DNA of 57,018 nt from Humibacillus sp. DSM 29435 (GTDB lineage Bacteria > Actinomycetota > Actinomycetes > Actinomycetales > Dermatophilaceae), in the NCBI RefSeq assembly GCF_001758225.1, contig NZ_MAST01000022.1:1-57018 (forward strand), given 5' to 3'. The position numbers and the translations under genes are program-made. Positions 49,304 to 57,018 of this stretch are shown here, one piece after another (position 1 is the first letter of the stretch; every line of letters starts with the position of its first letter). The notes beneath the pieces were generated by a model. It saw only the letters and a list, made by a program, of their open reading frames with translations, ran no database searches and was not told the origin of the DNA.

Positions 49304-50295
49304 CTCGCCCCCAGAGGGTTTCGATCAGTGGACGCCGATTCTGCGCGTGCATGGGTGTGCAGGTGGCACGCAGCCAGGTGGCTTCCAGCCACGGGCAACA
49401 GCTCGGGCACGAGCGTCGAACAGGGTGCGAACGCCTTCGGGCAACGTGGGTGAAAACGGCATCCGGGCGGCGGCGCGGCGGGGTCGGGCACGTCACCGGG
49501 CAGGTCGGTCGGCAGCCCGCCTCCGCCGTCGACGGAGGGAATGGCCCCGATGAGCGCCTGGCCGTACGGGTGGGCCGACCGGCTCCACACGTCAGCCGCC
49601 GGGCCGGTCTCGACGACCTGCCCGAGATACATCACGGCGATGCGGTCACTGAGCTGGCGCACGATACCGAGGTCGTGCGAGATGAACAGCAGACCCATGT
49701 TCATCTCGGCGACGAGCGAGGCGAGCAGGTTGGCGATCGACGCCTGGGCCGACACGTCGAGGGCCGAGATCGCCTCGTCGGCGACGATCAACCGGGGCTC
49801 GGCCGCCAAGGCTCGGGCGATCGCGATCCGCTGACGCTGACCGCCCGAGAACTCGTGGGGGTAGCGCCGGGCGAACTCGGTCGGCAGCTGCACCCGTTCG
49901 AGCAGCTCTGCCACCCGGGCCCGCTGCTCGCCCTTGCGCAGGGTGGCCTGCCCACTGAGCACGATCCCGTCGGCGATCTGCTCGCCGATGCGCCGGCGGG
50001 GGTTGAGCGAGGAGTACGGATCCTGGAAGACCATCTGCATGCCGCGCAGCGCCATGGGCCGGGCCGCCCGGCCGAGCGGTTCGACCCGCTGGCCGTCGAA
50101 CTCGATCTGGCCCGCCGTGAGCGGCACGAGCCCGAGGATGGCCTTGGCCAGGGTCGACTTGCCGCAGCCCGACTCCCCCACGAGGCCCAGCACCTCACCC
50201 CGGTCGACGGTCAGGCTCGCCCCGGCCACGGCACGAACGGCCCGTCCGTGTCGGTGGTAGACCACCTCGGCGTCGGTGACGGAGACCAGTGTCAT
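49300..50295 (-). CDS. ABC transporter ATP-binding protein, DppF/OppF type
   Basis: This is a 331-residue ATPase. The Walker A is GESGCGKST, the Q-loop MVFQDPYSSLNPRR, the signature FSGGQRQRIAIARAL and the Walker B LIVADEAISALDVS (note E-A-I in place of the usual E-P-T/V). The C-terminal oligopeptide/dipeptide extension contains GCRFHPRCPKAFAPC with the cysteines that carry an iron-sulfur cluster in some relatives. It powers import together with the DppD-type ATPase just upstream. ATG 50295 overlaps the previous stop. Confidence 0.93.
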   Translation of the reverse strand: MTLVSVTDAEVVYHRHGRAVRAVAGASLTVDRGEVLGLVGESGCGKSTLAKAILGLVPLTAGQIEFDGQRVEPLGRAARPMALRGMQMVFQDPYSSLNPRRRIGEQIADGIVLSGQATLRKGEQRARVAELLERVQLPTEFARRYPHEFSGGQRQRIAIARALAAEPRLIVADEAISALDVSAQASIANLLASLVAEMNMGLLFISHDLGIVRQLSDRIAVMYLGQVVETGPAADVWSRSAHPYGQALIGAIPSVDGGGGLPTDLPGDVPDPAAPPPGCRFHPRCPKAFAPCSTLVPELLPVAGSHLAACHLHTHARAESASTDRNPLGAS

Positions 50296-51311
50296 GTCGG
50301 GCTCACCGCGCCTCCCCCTGGCCGCTCGCCGGCGGCGGCGTACGGGTCGACCAGGCAGGCCAGCATGCGGCCCTCGTCGCGCGGCGCACCTGATGCCAGG
50401 GGGAGAAGGGAGGGTCGGTCGGTGCTGCAGGGCGCTACCGCGTGCCCGCACCTCGGGTGGAAGGCGCACCCCGGGGGGATCGTGGTCAGGCGCGGGGCGG
50501 AGCCCGGGATGGCACGCAACGGCGCAGCCACCCCGTCGGTGCGCGGCAGCGAGTCGAGCAACCCTCGGGTGTAAGGGTGTCGGGGCGCCGTGAGCAGGGC
50601 CTGCGTCGGCCCGGTCTCGACGATTCGCCCGGCGTACATGACGGCGAGCCGGTCGGTCAGCGCCCCCATGACCCCGAGATCGTGGGTGATGAGCAGGATG
50701 CTGAGGCCCTCCTCGCGCCGAAGCCGGTCGAGCAGACGCAGGATGCCGGCCTGCACCGTGACGTCGAGGGCGGTCGTGGGTTCGTCGGCCACGAGCAGCG
50801 ACGGTGAGCAGGCCAGGGCGATCGCGATGGCCGCACGTTGGCGCATGCCGCCGGAGAGCTGGTGGGGATAGGCGCCGAGCGTGCGTTCCGGGTCGGGGAT
50901 CCGCACCTGGGTCAGCAGCTCGACCGCTCGGGCGCGGGCCGCTGACCGGCCGGTCCCGTGGTGGTGGCGCAGGTGCTCGGTGACCTGGCGCCCGATGGTC
51001 AGCATGGGGTGGAGCGAGGTCATCGGGTCTTGGAAGACCATCGCGACCTCGTCGCCGCGCATGGCCCTCAGCTGCTTCTCGCGCAGCGTGAGCACGTCGC
51101 GGCCGCCCACCTCCGCCCGGCCCTGGGCTCGAGACCCGTGGGGCAGCAGACCGAAGAGCGACAGCGCGGTCAGCGACTTGCCGCTGCCCGACTCCCCTGC
51201 CAGTCCGACGATCTGACCGGGCTCGACCACCAGGTCGACCCCGTCGACGGCCGTGAGACCGCCGGGCAGGGTGATCCGCAGCTGCTCGGTGCGCAGCACC
51301 GGGGTGGTCAC
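50292..51311 (-). CDS. ABC transporter ATP-binding protein, DppD/OppD type
   Basis: This is a 339-residue ATPase. The Walker A is GESGSGKSL, the Q-loop [12 protein letters not shown], the signature [15 protein letters not shown] and the Walker [15 protein letters not shown]; the C-terminal extension includes [15 protein letters not shown]. It pairs with the DppF-like subunit in peptide-type ABC importers. The GTG at 51311 overlaps the permease stop (GTGA) and removes a long spurious upstream extension in the same frame. No motif residue is missing. Confidence 0.93.
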   Translation of the reverse strand: MTTPVLRTEQLRITLPGGLTAVDGVDLVVEPGQIVGLAGESGSGKSLTALSLFGLLPHGSRAQGRAEVGGRDVLTLREKQLRAMRGDEVAMVFQDPMTSLHPMLTIGRQVTEHLRHHHGTGRSAARARAVELLTQVRIPDPERTLGAYPHQLSGGMRQRAAIAIALACSPSLLVADEPTTALDVTVQAGILRLLDRLRREEGLSILLITHDLGVMGALTDRLAVMYAGRIVETGPTQALLTAPRHPYTRGLLDSLPRTDGVAAPLRAIPGSAPRLTTIPPGCAFHPRCGHAVAPCSTDRPSLLPLASGAPRDEGRMLACLVDPYAAAGERPGGGAVSPT

Positions 51312-52225
51312 GAGCTGCCCTTGAGGGCGCGCGCGGTGCGCGGGTCGAGCGCGTCGCGCAGGGTGTCGCCGAGGAAGTTGAAGGCCAGCACGACGGTGAG
51401 GATGGCGAGGCCGGGAAAGACCCCGATCCACCAGGCGTCGAAGTTGCGCGCCCCTTCCGAGACCATGGCGCCCCACTCGGCATCCGGCGGCTGGGCCCCG
51501 AGACCGAGGAAGGAAAGCCCCGAGAGCAGCAGCACCGCGTTCCCGACCTCTAGAGCCGCGAGCACGAGCACCGGGCCCGCGACGTTCGGGCGCAGGTCGA
51601 CGGCCAGTGTGCGACGAGCGGAGGCTCCGAGCAGCCTGGTCGCAGAGACGAACTCGGCCTCTCGAAGACCGAGGAGCATCGAGCGTACGACGCGAGCGTA
51701 CGACGGCCACATGACGATGGTGAGGGCCAGTACGGCGTTGCGAAGCCCCGGCCCGAGGGCCGCCGCCGCGGCCATGGCGAGGATGATCCCGGGAAACGCG
51801 AAGACGAGGTCGCACAGGCGCATGACCACGGTGTCGACCCAGCCGCCGAAGTAGCCGGCGATCGAGCCCGCCACCGTGCCGACCGCGGTCGCCAGCACCA
51901 CCAGGAGCACGGCCAGCGGCAGGGTGATGCGGGTGCCATAGACGATACGGCTGAGGAGGTCGCGTCCGAGACCGTCGGTGCCGAGCAGGTTCGCGCCGCC
52001 CGGGGGCTGCAGCCGGGCGAAGTCCTGGGCGTTCGGGTCGTGCGGGGCGATGAGGGGCGCCAGCAGGGCCACGAGCACCCAGCCGATGACCAGCACTGCG
52101 CCGACGACGGCGAGAGGGCGGCTCCACGGCGAACGGTCGATGCCGGCATCCTTGCGCGAGAAGAGGCGACGGCCGCTCGACCGTTCGGCCTCCAGCTCGA
52201 GCCGTGGCTCGTCGGGGATCGTCAT
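51308..52225 (-). CDS. ABC transporter permease, DppC/OppC type
   Basis: This is a 305-residue inner-membrane protein. It has the cytoplasmic N-terminal stretch with LIAPHDPNAQDF and NLLGTDGLGRDLLSRIVYGTR typical of OppC, about six transmembrane helices, and the EAA loop EAEFVSATRLLGASARRTLAVDLRPNV that contacts the ATPases. The ATG at 52225 overlaps the DppB-like stop. Compared with other DppC proteins the N-terminal tail, rich in Arg and Glu, is slightly long but not unusual. Confidence 0.93.
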   Translation of the reverse strand: MTIPDEPRLELEAERSSGRRLFSRKDAGIDRSPWSRPLAVVGAVLVIGWVLVALLAPLIAPHDPNAQDFARLQPPGGANLLGTDGLGRDLLSRIVYGTRITLPLAVLLVVLATAVGTVAGSIAGYFGGWVDTVVMRLCDLVFAFPGIILAMAAAAALGPGLRNAVLALTIVMWPSYARVVRSMLLGLREAEFVSATRLLGASARRTLAVDLRPNVAGPVLVLAALEVGNAVLLLSGLSFLGLGAQPPDAEWGAMVSEGARNFDAWWIGVFPGLAILTVVLAFNFLGDTLRDALDPRTARALKGSS

Positions 52226-53307
52226 GAGAGACGGATCCTCGGGTCGATGACGCCGTAGAGCACGTCGATGACGAGGTTGATCACCACGTAGATGACGGCG
52301 ACGATCACCGACACCCCCATGACCGCAGGCAGGTCGAGCGCGAGCGACGACTTGTACGCGTACTGCCCGAGGCCGGGCCACGAGAAGATCGACTCGACGA
52401 GCACGGTGCCCGACAGCAGCGACCCGAACGCCAGGCCCGACACGGTGATGATCGGCACCATCGCCGGCCGCAGCACGTGCCGCAGGATGACGGTGCGCCG
52501 CGGGAGACCCTTGGCATGGGCCGAGCGGATGTAGTCGTTGCCGAGCACCTCGAGCACGCTGGCCCGGGTGAAGCGGGTGATCAGCCCCACCGTGTAGGCC
52601 GCCAGCACCAGAGCCGGGAGCAGGATGTGGTGCAGACCCATCTGGAAGGTGAAGGGGTCGTTGTCGAGCAGGGAGTCGACGAGCAGCAGACCGGTGACCG
52701 TGGGGGGTTTCGGGTAGCCGGGGTCGAGCTGACCCGTCGAGCTGAACCAGCCCAGCTTCACCGAGAAGATCAGGGATGCCGTGAGCGCGAGCCAGAACGT
52801 CGGCACCGAGACACCGGTCAGGCTCACGACGCGGATCAGCTGGTCGGGCCACCGGTCGCGTTTGAGCGCAGCGACGGTGCCCAGGGCGACGCCGACCACG
52901 AGCGAGATGACGATGGCCACGAGGGCGAGCTCGATGGTCGGCGGGAGGTACTCGACGAGGTCGGTGAGCACTGGGCGACGGGTCTGTTGCGAGATGCCGA
53001 AGTCACCGTGGAGGAGGCCGAACAGGTAGGTGAAGTACTGCTTCCACAGCGGGTCGTCGAGGCCGTACCTGGCGCGGAACGCGGCCACGGTCGCGGGGTC
53101 CTCGATGGCGCGCTGCCCTAGGGCGGCCGCGGCGGGGTCGCCAGGAACCACATGGGTGAGGACGAACGCGACGAGGGTGATACCCACCACGAGAAACGCG
53201 CCCGCGATGGCCCGCCGACCGAGGAAGCCGCCGAGGCCGGAGCCCCGACGGACCGACTCGCGTCGGTTCGCCGGGGCCTGCATCGGCTCGGTGGTGGGGG
53301 CGCTCAC
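52222..53307 (-). CDS. ABC transporter permease, DppB/OppB type
   Basis: This 361-residue membrane protein has the OppB/DppB pattern: the first helix ending in THVVPGDPAAAALG, GLDDPLWKQYFTYLFGLLHGDFG, the EAA loop LGNDYIRSAHAKGLPRRTVILRHVLRPAMVPI, FSWPGLGQYAYKSS and a final DPRIRLS. About six transmembrane helices are visible. It starts with GTG at 53307; an ATG eight codons further in is an alternative. It lies 65 bp after the substrate-binding protein and is coupled to DppC by ATGA. Confidence 0.92.
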   Translation of the reverse strand: MSAPTTEPMQAPANRRESVRRGSGLGGFLGRRAIAGAFLVVGITLVAFVLTHVVPGDPAAAALGQRAIEDPATVAAFRARYGLDDPLWKQYFTYLFGLLHGDFGISQQTRRPVLTDLVEYLPPTIELALVAIVISLVVGVALGTVAALKRDRWPDQLIRVVSLTGVSVPTFWLALTASLIFSVKLGWFSSTGQLDPGYPKPPTVTGLLLVDSLLDNDPFTFQMGLHHILLPALVLAAYTVGLITRFTRASVLEVLGNDYIRSAHAKGLPRRTVILRHVLRPAMVPIITVSGLAFGSLLSGTVLVESIFSWPGLGQYAYKSSLALDLPAVMGVSVIVAVIYVVINLVIDVLYGVIDPRIRLS

Positions 53308-53372
53308 GTGCGGATGGCTGTCAGGGCCGTCGGTCGTGCTGCCGTTGCGCTGGCCCGTGCTGTCTGCGCCAC

Positions 53373-54980
53373 TTAGCCCAGCTCGGCCACGTTGACGGTC
53401 CAGACGAGGTTGTAGGTGAGGTTCTTGAGGTCCTTCGACGCCAAGAAGACCTGGGCCGGCTGGATCAGGCCCATGACCGGGCCCTGGTTGAGCCCCTCCT
53501 GGAACTGCCCCATGAGGTCAGCCCGCTTCGCCTCGTCCTTCTCGGTCGCGGCCTGCTTCATGATCGACTCGAGCGCCGGGTCGGAGCCGGCCTTCCAGTT
53601 CACTCGCTTGCCGCCGACGATTCCGCCGGGCCCGAACGCGAGGTAGTTGCTCGAGTCGGGGAAGTCAGGGCCCCACAGCCAGACGCCGACCTGTTGCTTG
53701 CCGCCTCGCGCCAGCTCGAGGACGGTCGCGACCGGCGCCCCCTTGAGAGCGGTCTTGATGCCGATCTTGTTGAGGTCGGCCGAGATGCGGGTCGACATGT
53801 CGGTGAACGACACCCCGTTCTGCGTGAGGTCAGACGGGAACGAGATCTCGATCGGCGAACCGTCGTAGCCCGACTTCGCAAGGGCGGCCTTGGCGGCATC
53901 CGCGTCGAAGGTAGGGGCCTTGTCGTCGGGCAACGAGCCGGCGAACTGCACGGGCACCATTCCCGCCGCACGGCGCGAGCCCTTACCGGCGAGCTCGAGC
54001 AGCCCGTTGTAGTCGATGCCGCGACGTACCGCCTCCTGGAAGTCGGGGTTGGCCGTCCACTTGTTGACCGCGGGGTTCGCGTTGGTGAACAGGTAGAAGG
54101 TGTACTGCGACGGCACCCCGCTGGAGACGACCCCGCTCCCGACGGAGGCGACCTGGTCGGGTGAGAGGTCGAGCGCCAGGGCGCTCTCGCCCTTCTCGAC
54201 ATTGTTCTTCTGCTGCGCGGCGTCGACGTTGCGGATGACGACGCGCTGGTAGTTCGGCTTCGTCGCTCCCCAGTAGTTGGGGTTGGCCTTGAGGTCGACC
54301 TCGGTGGAGAGACCGAACGAGTCGAGCACGTAGGGGCCCGAGCCCATCGAAGCCTTGGCGAACGCGGCTTCCGCCTGGTCGGCGGTGGCGGCATTCTCGG
54401 CGTCGGAGGCCCCGGCCGCCTTGGCCAGCTTCGAGTTGACGATTCCGAGGGAGGGGCTCGCCAGCTTGCCCAGCAGGGCCGGGTCGTACGCAGCCGTCTT
54501 CACCTCGACGGTCTCGGGGCCCTTGGCGGTCACCGTCAGCCCGTCGGCGAGGAACGAGGGGTTGCCCTTGACCCGTTCGACCCGGTTCAACGAGAAGACG
54601 ACGTCGTCGGAAGTGACCGCGGTGCCGTCGGAGAACTTCGCCTTCGGGTCGAGGGTGAAGGTCCACGTCAACCCGTCGGCCGACTGCTCCCACTTCTGCG
54701 CGATGGAGGGCACCGGCGTCTTGAGGTCGGCGCCCTTGAACGAGACGAGAGTGTCGTACAGCGCACGAGCGACGATATTTCCGGTCGGCTCGTAGTTCCG
54801 GGCGGGGTCGGCGCTCTTCAGCACGAAGACGGTGTCGATGACCAGTGGCTTCGTCGCGGCACCGCCGCCGGTGCCGCCGCTGCCGGCGGTGGTCTTGGGG
54901 GTGGGGTTGCAGGCGCTGATGCCAACCGTCGCGAGCGCAACGACCAGCGCGAGCGAACCGACCTTCTGCTTCGAACCCAC
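53373..54980 (-). CDS. Extracellular substrate-binding lipoprotein, family 5 (Opp/Dpp type)
   Basis: This is a 535-residue lipoprotein with a clear lipobox, GISAC, after a hydrophobic signal (residues 10-24). The family-5 solute-binding pattern is complete: PARNYEPTGNIVARALYDTLVSF, KWEQSADGLTWTFTLDPKAKFSDGTAVTSDDV, GSGPYVLDSF, ANPNYWG and QEAVRRGIDYNGLLELAGKG. The GTG at 54980 gives a normal signal peptide; earlier in-frame codons do not. It captures oligopeptides or other oligomers for the permeases encoded downstream. Family-5 proteins in some thermophiles bind manno- and cello-oligosaccharides, so a sugar ligand is not excluded. Confidence 0.92.
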   Translation of the reverse strand: MGSKQKVGSLALVVALATVGISACNPTPKTTAGSGGTGGGAATKPLVIDTVFVLKSADPARNYEPTGNIVARALYDTLVSFKGADLKTPVPSIAQKWEQSADGLTWTFTLDPKAKFSDGTAVTSDDVVFSLNRVERVKGNPSFLADGLTVTAKGPETVEVKTAAYDPALLGKLASPSLGIVNSKLAKAAGASDAENAATADQAEAAFAKASMGSGPYVLDSFGLSTEVDLKANPNYWGATKPNYQRVVIRNVDAAQQKNNVEKGESALALDLSPDQVASVGSGVVSSGVPSQYTFYLFTNANPAVNKWTANPDFQEAVRRGIDYNGLLELAGKGSRRAAGMVPVQFAGSLPDDKAPTFDADAAKAALAKSGYDGSPIEISFPSDLTQNGVSFTDMSTRISADLNKIGIKTALKGAPVATVLELARGGKQQVGVWLWGPDFPDSSNYLAFGPGGIVGGKRVNWKAGSDPALESIMKQAATEKDEAKRADLMGQFQEGLNQGPVMGLIQPAQVFLASKDLKNLTYNLVWTVNVAELG

Positions 54981-55139
54981 GGGCCACGTCCTGTCGGATG
55001 AGAAGGGCGACGCCGCCCAGGAGGGGTCGGCCAGTGACGACCGAGAGGGCGCCGGGAGCACGCCTCGGGAGAGGTTTACCACAGCCCACAGCGCGAAACA
55101 CGTTTGTTGCCACCCGTGTCCGCAGGTCAGGATCAGGGC

Positions 55140-55892
55140 ATGCCCGCTCTCGACCATCTGGCCAAGAAGGAGTTCCCGCGCTCGGCGAAGTACGACGCGC
55201 GGTGGCTTGTCGACCTCGACATGGGGCCGCATCCGTTGTGGCTGCTCGAAGACCTCGTCGCCGACCTCGACCTGCGGCCCGGCATGCGGGTGCTCGACCT
55301 CGGCTCCGGCCGCGGCGCCACCTCGGTGTTCCTGGCCAAGGAGTACGGCGTCAGCGTCGTCGCCGTCGACCTCTGGGTCGATCCCGACGTGGCGAGCGCG
55401 GTATTCGCGAAGGAGGGGGTGGCCGACCAGGTGCTGGCCATGCGGGTCGACGCCCACAACCTGCCGTTCGGGCGGCACTCGTTCGACGCGATCGTCAGCA
55501 TCGACGCCTGGGAGTACTTCGGCACGGGTGACCACTACCCGCCCTACCTCGCCACGTTCCTCCGGCCCGGTGGCCAGCTGGGTGTCGCGACACCGGCGCT
55601 CACCACCGAGGTGCGCGAGCTCGGTGAGATCCCCGACCACATCGACGGCGTCGTCGGCGCCGAGACCGCAGCCTGGCACACCCCCGACTGGTTGCGCTCG
55701 CAGTGGGAGTTCAGCCGGGCCTTCACGAGCGTCACCGCGAGGGCGCAGGTCGACGGGTGCGCGAACTGGCTGTTGTGGGAACGAGCCGTGCTCGAGCTGA
55801 AGGGCGAGACGAGCTCGCCGGTGCAGGGCATGCTGGAGACCGACGGTGGCGCCTTCGTCACCTTCGCCATGGTGACCGGAAGGGTGGCGTGA
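55140..55892 (+). CDS. SAM-dependent methyltransferase (class I)
   Basis: This is a 250-residue protein. Motif I, VLDLGSGRGATSVFLA (about residues 57-72), and the acidic motif II VVAVDLW are followed by AHNLPFGRHSFDAIVSIDAWEYFG, where motif IV would sit, and LRPGGQLGVATP as motif VI. It belongs to the SmtA/UbiE-like small-molecule methyltransferases; the acceptor is unknown. I chose the ATG at 55140 because AGGA precedes it and the start is normal for the family. It is divergent from the transporter operon and eight bases before the deaminase, so they form a small operon. Confidence 0.88.
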   Translation: MPALDHLAKKEFPRSAKYDARWLVDLDMGPHPLWLLEDLVADLDLRPGMRVLDLGSGRGATSVFLAKEYGVSVVAVDLWVDPDVASAVFAKEGVADQVLAMRVDAHNLPFGRHSFDAIVSIDAWEYFGTGDHYPPYLATFLRPGGQLGVATPALTTEVRELGEIPDHIDGVVGAETAAWHTPDWLRSQWEFSRAFTSVTARAQVDGCANWLLWERAVLELKGETSSPVQGMLETDGGAFVTFAMVTGRVA

Positions 55893-55899
55893 ACAGCCG

Positions 55900-56379
55900 A
55901 TGACAGTGGATGCGGTCGATCTGATGCACCTGCGCCGGGCCGTGGAGCTGGCCCGGCAGGCCCTGGACAGCGGTGACCAGCCGTTCGGCTCACTGCTCGT
56001 CTCGGCGACCGGGGAGGTGCTGTTCGAGGACCACAACCACGTCGCCCTCGAGGCCACCCAGCATCCGGAGTTCGCCATCGCTCGGTGGGCCGGCGCCAAC
56101 CTCACCGCACCGGCGCGGGCGTCGGCCACGGTCTACACCTCGGGGGAACACTGCGCCATGTGCTCGGCCGCGCACGGCTGGGTCGGCCTCGGGCGCATCG
56201 TCTACGCGCTCAGTTCGGCGCAGCTGGGTGAATGGCGCTCCGAGTGGGGCGCCCCCGAGTCGCCGGTGGCGGCGCTGCCGATCGCCGCGGTGTTCCCGGG
56301 AGCCGTCGTCGACGGCCCCGCCCCCGAGCTCGAGCACGAGCTGCGCGCCCTGCACGAGGCCAGCGCCCGCCGCGGCTGA
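55900..56379 (+). CDS. Zinc-dependent nucleoside/guanine deaminase family protein
   Basis: This 159-residue protein has the CDA-fold zinc site: His55-Pro56-Glu57 in ATQHPEFAIA (the usual form is H-A-E) and Cys85, Cys88 in SGEHCAMC. The length and the N-terminal QPFGSLLVSATGEVLFEDHN pattern match guanine deaminase (GuaD-like) and tRNA-adenosine-deaminase relatives. It would deaminate a purine or similar base; substrate uncertain. It follows the methyltransferase by seven bases. Its stop is only 10 bp from the start of the 51-bp repeat array. Confidence 0.85.
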   Translation: MTVDAVDLMHLRRAVELARQALDSGDQPFGSLLVSATGEVLFEDHNHVALEATQHPEFAIARWAGANLTAPARASATVYTSGEHCAMCSAAHGWVGLGRIVYALSSAQLGEWRSEWGAPESPVAALPIAAVFPGAVVDGPAPELEHELRALHEASARRG

Positions 56380-56389
56380 CCCACCCCCG

Positions 56390-57018
56390 CCATGGCCTCA
56401 TTCCCGCGGCCCCAGGTTCGCGAACCCCACCGGCATCCCGCCACGGTCCGATCCCCGCGGTCCCAGGCACACGGACCCCGCCGGCATCCCGCCACGGTCC
56501 GATTCCCGCGGTCCCAAGCGCACGGACCCCACCGGCATCCAGCCGCGGTCCGATTCCCGCGGTCGGATGCCGTCCCAGCGACGGCCAAGCGCGCCACGGT
56601 CCGATCCCCGCGGTCGGATGCCGTCCCAGCGACGGCCAAGCCCGCCACGGTCCGCTCCCCGCGGTCCCAGGTTCGCGAACCCCACCGGCATCCAGCCGCG
56701 GTCCGATCCCCGCGGTCGGATGCCGTCCCAGCGACGACCAAGCCCGCCACGGTCCGATTCCCGCGGTCGGATGCCGTCCCAGCTACGACCAAGCCCGCCA
56801 CGGTCCGATCCCCGCGGTCCCAGGCACACGCACCCCACCGGCATCCCGCCACGGTCCGATCCCCGCGGCCCCACGCACACGCACCGGCATCCCGCCACGG
56901 TCCGATCCCCGCGGTCGGATGCCGTCCCAGCGACGACCAAGCCCGCCACGGTCCGATTCCCGCGGTCGGATGCCGTCCCAGCTACGACCAAGCCCGCCAC
57001 GGTCCGATCCCCGCGGTC
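56390..57018. repeat. Mosaic tandem array of 51-bp repeats, running off the window
   Basis: Starting 10 bp after the deaminase stop, a degenerate first unit (56390-56440) is followed by 11 units (56441-56996) and a partial one at the end. Units are 51 bp except one of 46 bp (56849-56894). The first 22 bases are nearly constant (CCACGGTCCGATCCCCGCGG plus TC). The remaining 29 bases come in two families: A, GGATGCCGTCCCAGCGACG..., and B, CCAGGCACACGGACCCCACC.... The order is B B B A A B A A B b A A. The 46-bp unit breaks the reading frame, so I do not call a gene. No other feature is seen in these 629 bases. Confidence 0.93.

Noticed and set aside
56202-57000. Minus-strand open frames across the 51-bp array encoding 17-residue repeats
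   Set aside because: The 46-bp unit shifts the frame, the peptide changes character there, and the frames run into the deaminase gene on the other strand. The array length of 51 (a multiple of three) explains the openness.
56390-57018. CRISPR array
   Set aside because: The intervening 29-bp segments are only two recurring families, not unique spacers, and no cas gene is nearby.

Overview
The window is about 57 kb of very GC-rich DNA with densely packed genes, many GTG (and some TTG) starts, four-base stop/start overlaps, an F420-type luciferase-like oxidoreductase, a DUF222/HNH (13E12-type) gene and SigE-like sigma factors. This points to an actinobacterium, probably a soil or plant-litter member of the Micrococcales. 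The genus cannot be named from sequence alone. I found no rRNA, tRNA or CRISPR array.

Layout. 1-1201: right part of an IS3-family element inserted into an acuC-like deacetylase gene. 1.7-7.3 kb: chromosomal genes (KtrA-like potassium channel subunit, a TetR/SRPBCC pair with a perfect palindromic operator, a GNAT enzyme, proC, proline dehydrogenase, a lactate-oxidising flavoenzyme). 7.3-37.4 kb: a large carbohydrate-utilisation island. It holds a GH38-like protein, a GH28, a secreted modular GH26 beta-mannanase, GH31, GH2 beta-mannosidase, KDPG aldolase, KDG kinase, a ROK regulator, an AGE-family sugar isomerase/epimerase, an RraA-like protein, UxuA, a short-chain dehydrogenase, a lactonase, a GH113-like hydrolase, an Lrp regulator, a DHA2 efflux pump, GH51, ManD and a fructuronate-reductase-like enzyme. 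37.6-40.6 kb: TIGR04076/LLM/DUF885 operon. 40.6-43.3 kb: twin hairpins, an HNH gene and decayed gene fragments. 43.3-47.5 kb: a sigma factor, a membrane partner and secreted lipoproteins. 47.5-55.0 kb: a seven-gene Opp/Dpp-type ABC transporter operon ending in an amidohydrolase and an NTF2-like protein. 55.1-56.4 kb: a methyltransferase and a deaminase. 56.39 kb to the end: a mosaic array of 51-bp tandem repeats.

How the genes work together. The island reads as extracellular beta-mannan cleavage (GH26), intracellular trimming (GH113-like, GH2) and a complete set for taking an aldose through aldonolactone, aldonate, KDG and KDPG to pyruvate plus glyceraldehyde 3-phosphate (dehydrogenase, lactonase, UxuA or ManD, KdgK, Eda). 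The aldose is most simply mannose, which would make this an oxidative mannose route next to a mannanase system. A glucuronate/fructuronate branch through the UxuB-like enzyme is also possible. A short motif, TTTACAGTAACTG or close variants, stands before the GH28, before the GH26 and in the ROK/kdgK divergent region, so one regulator may control the whole island. No sugar importer is encoded in it.

The other notable locus is the sigma-factor operon: the membrane partner and the next lipoprotein carry the same four-cysteine ectodomain, suggesting a sensing pair.
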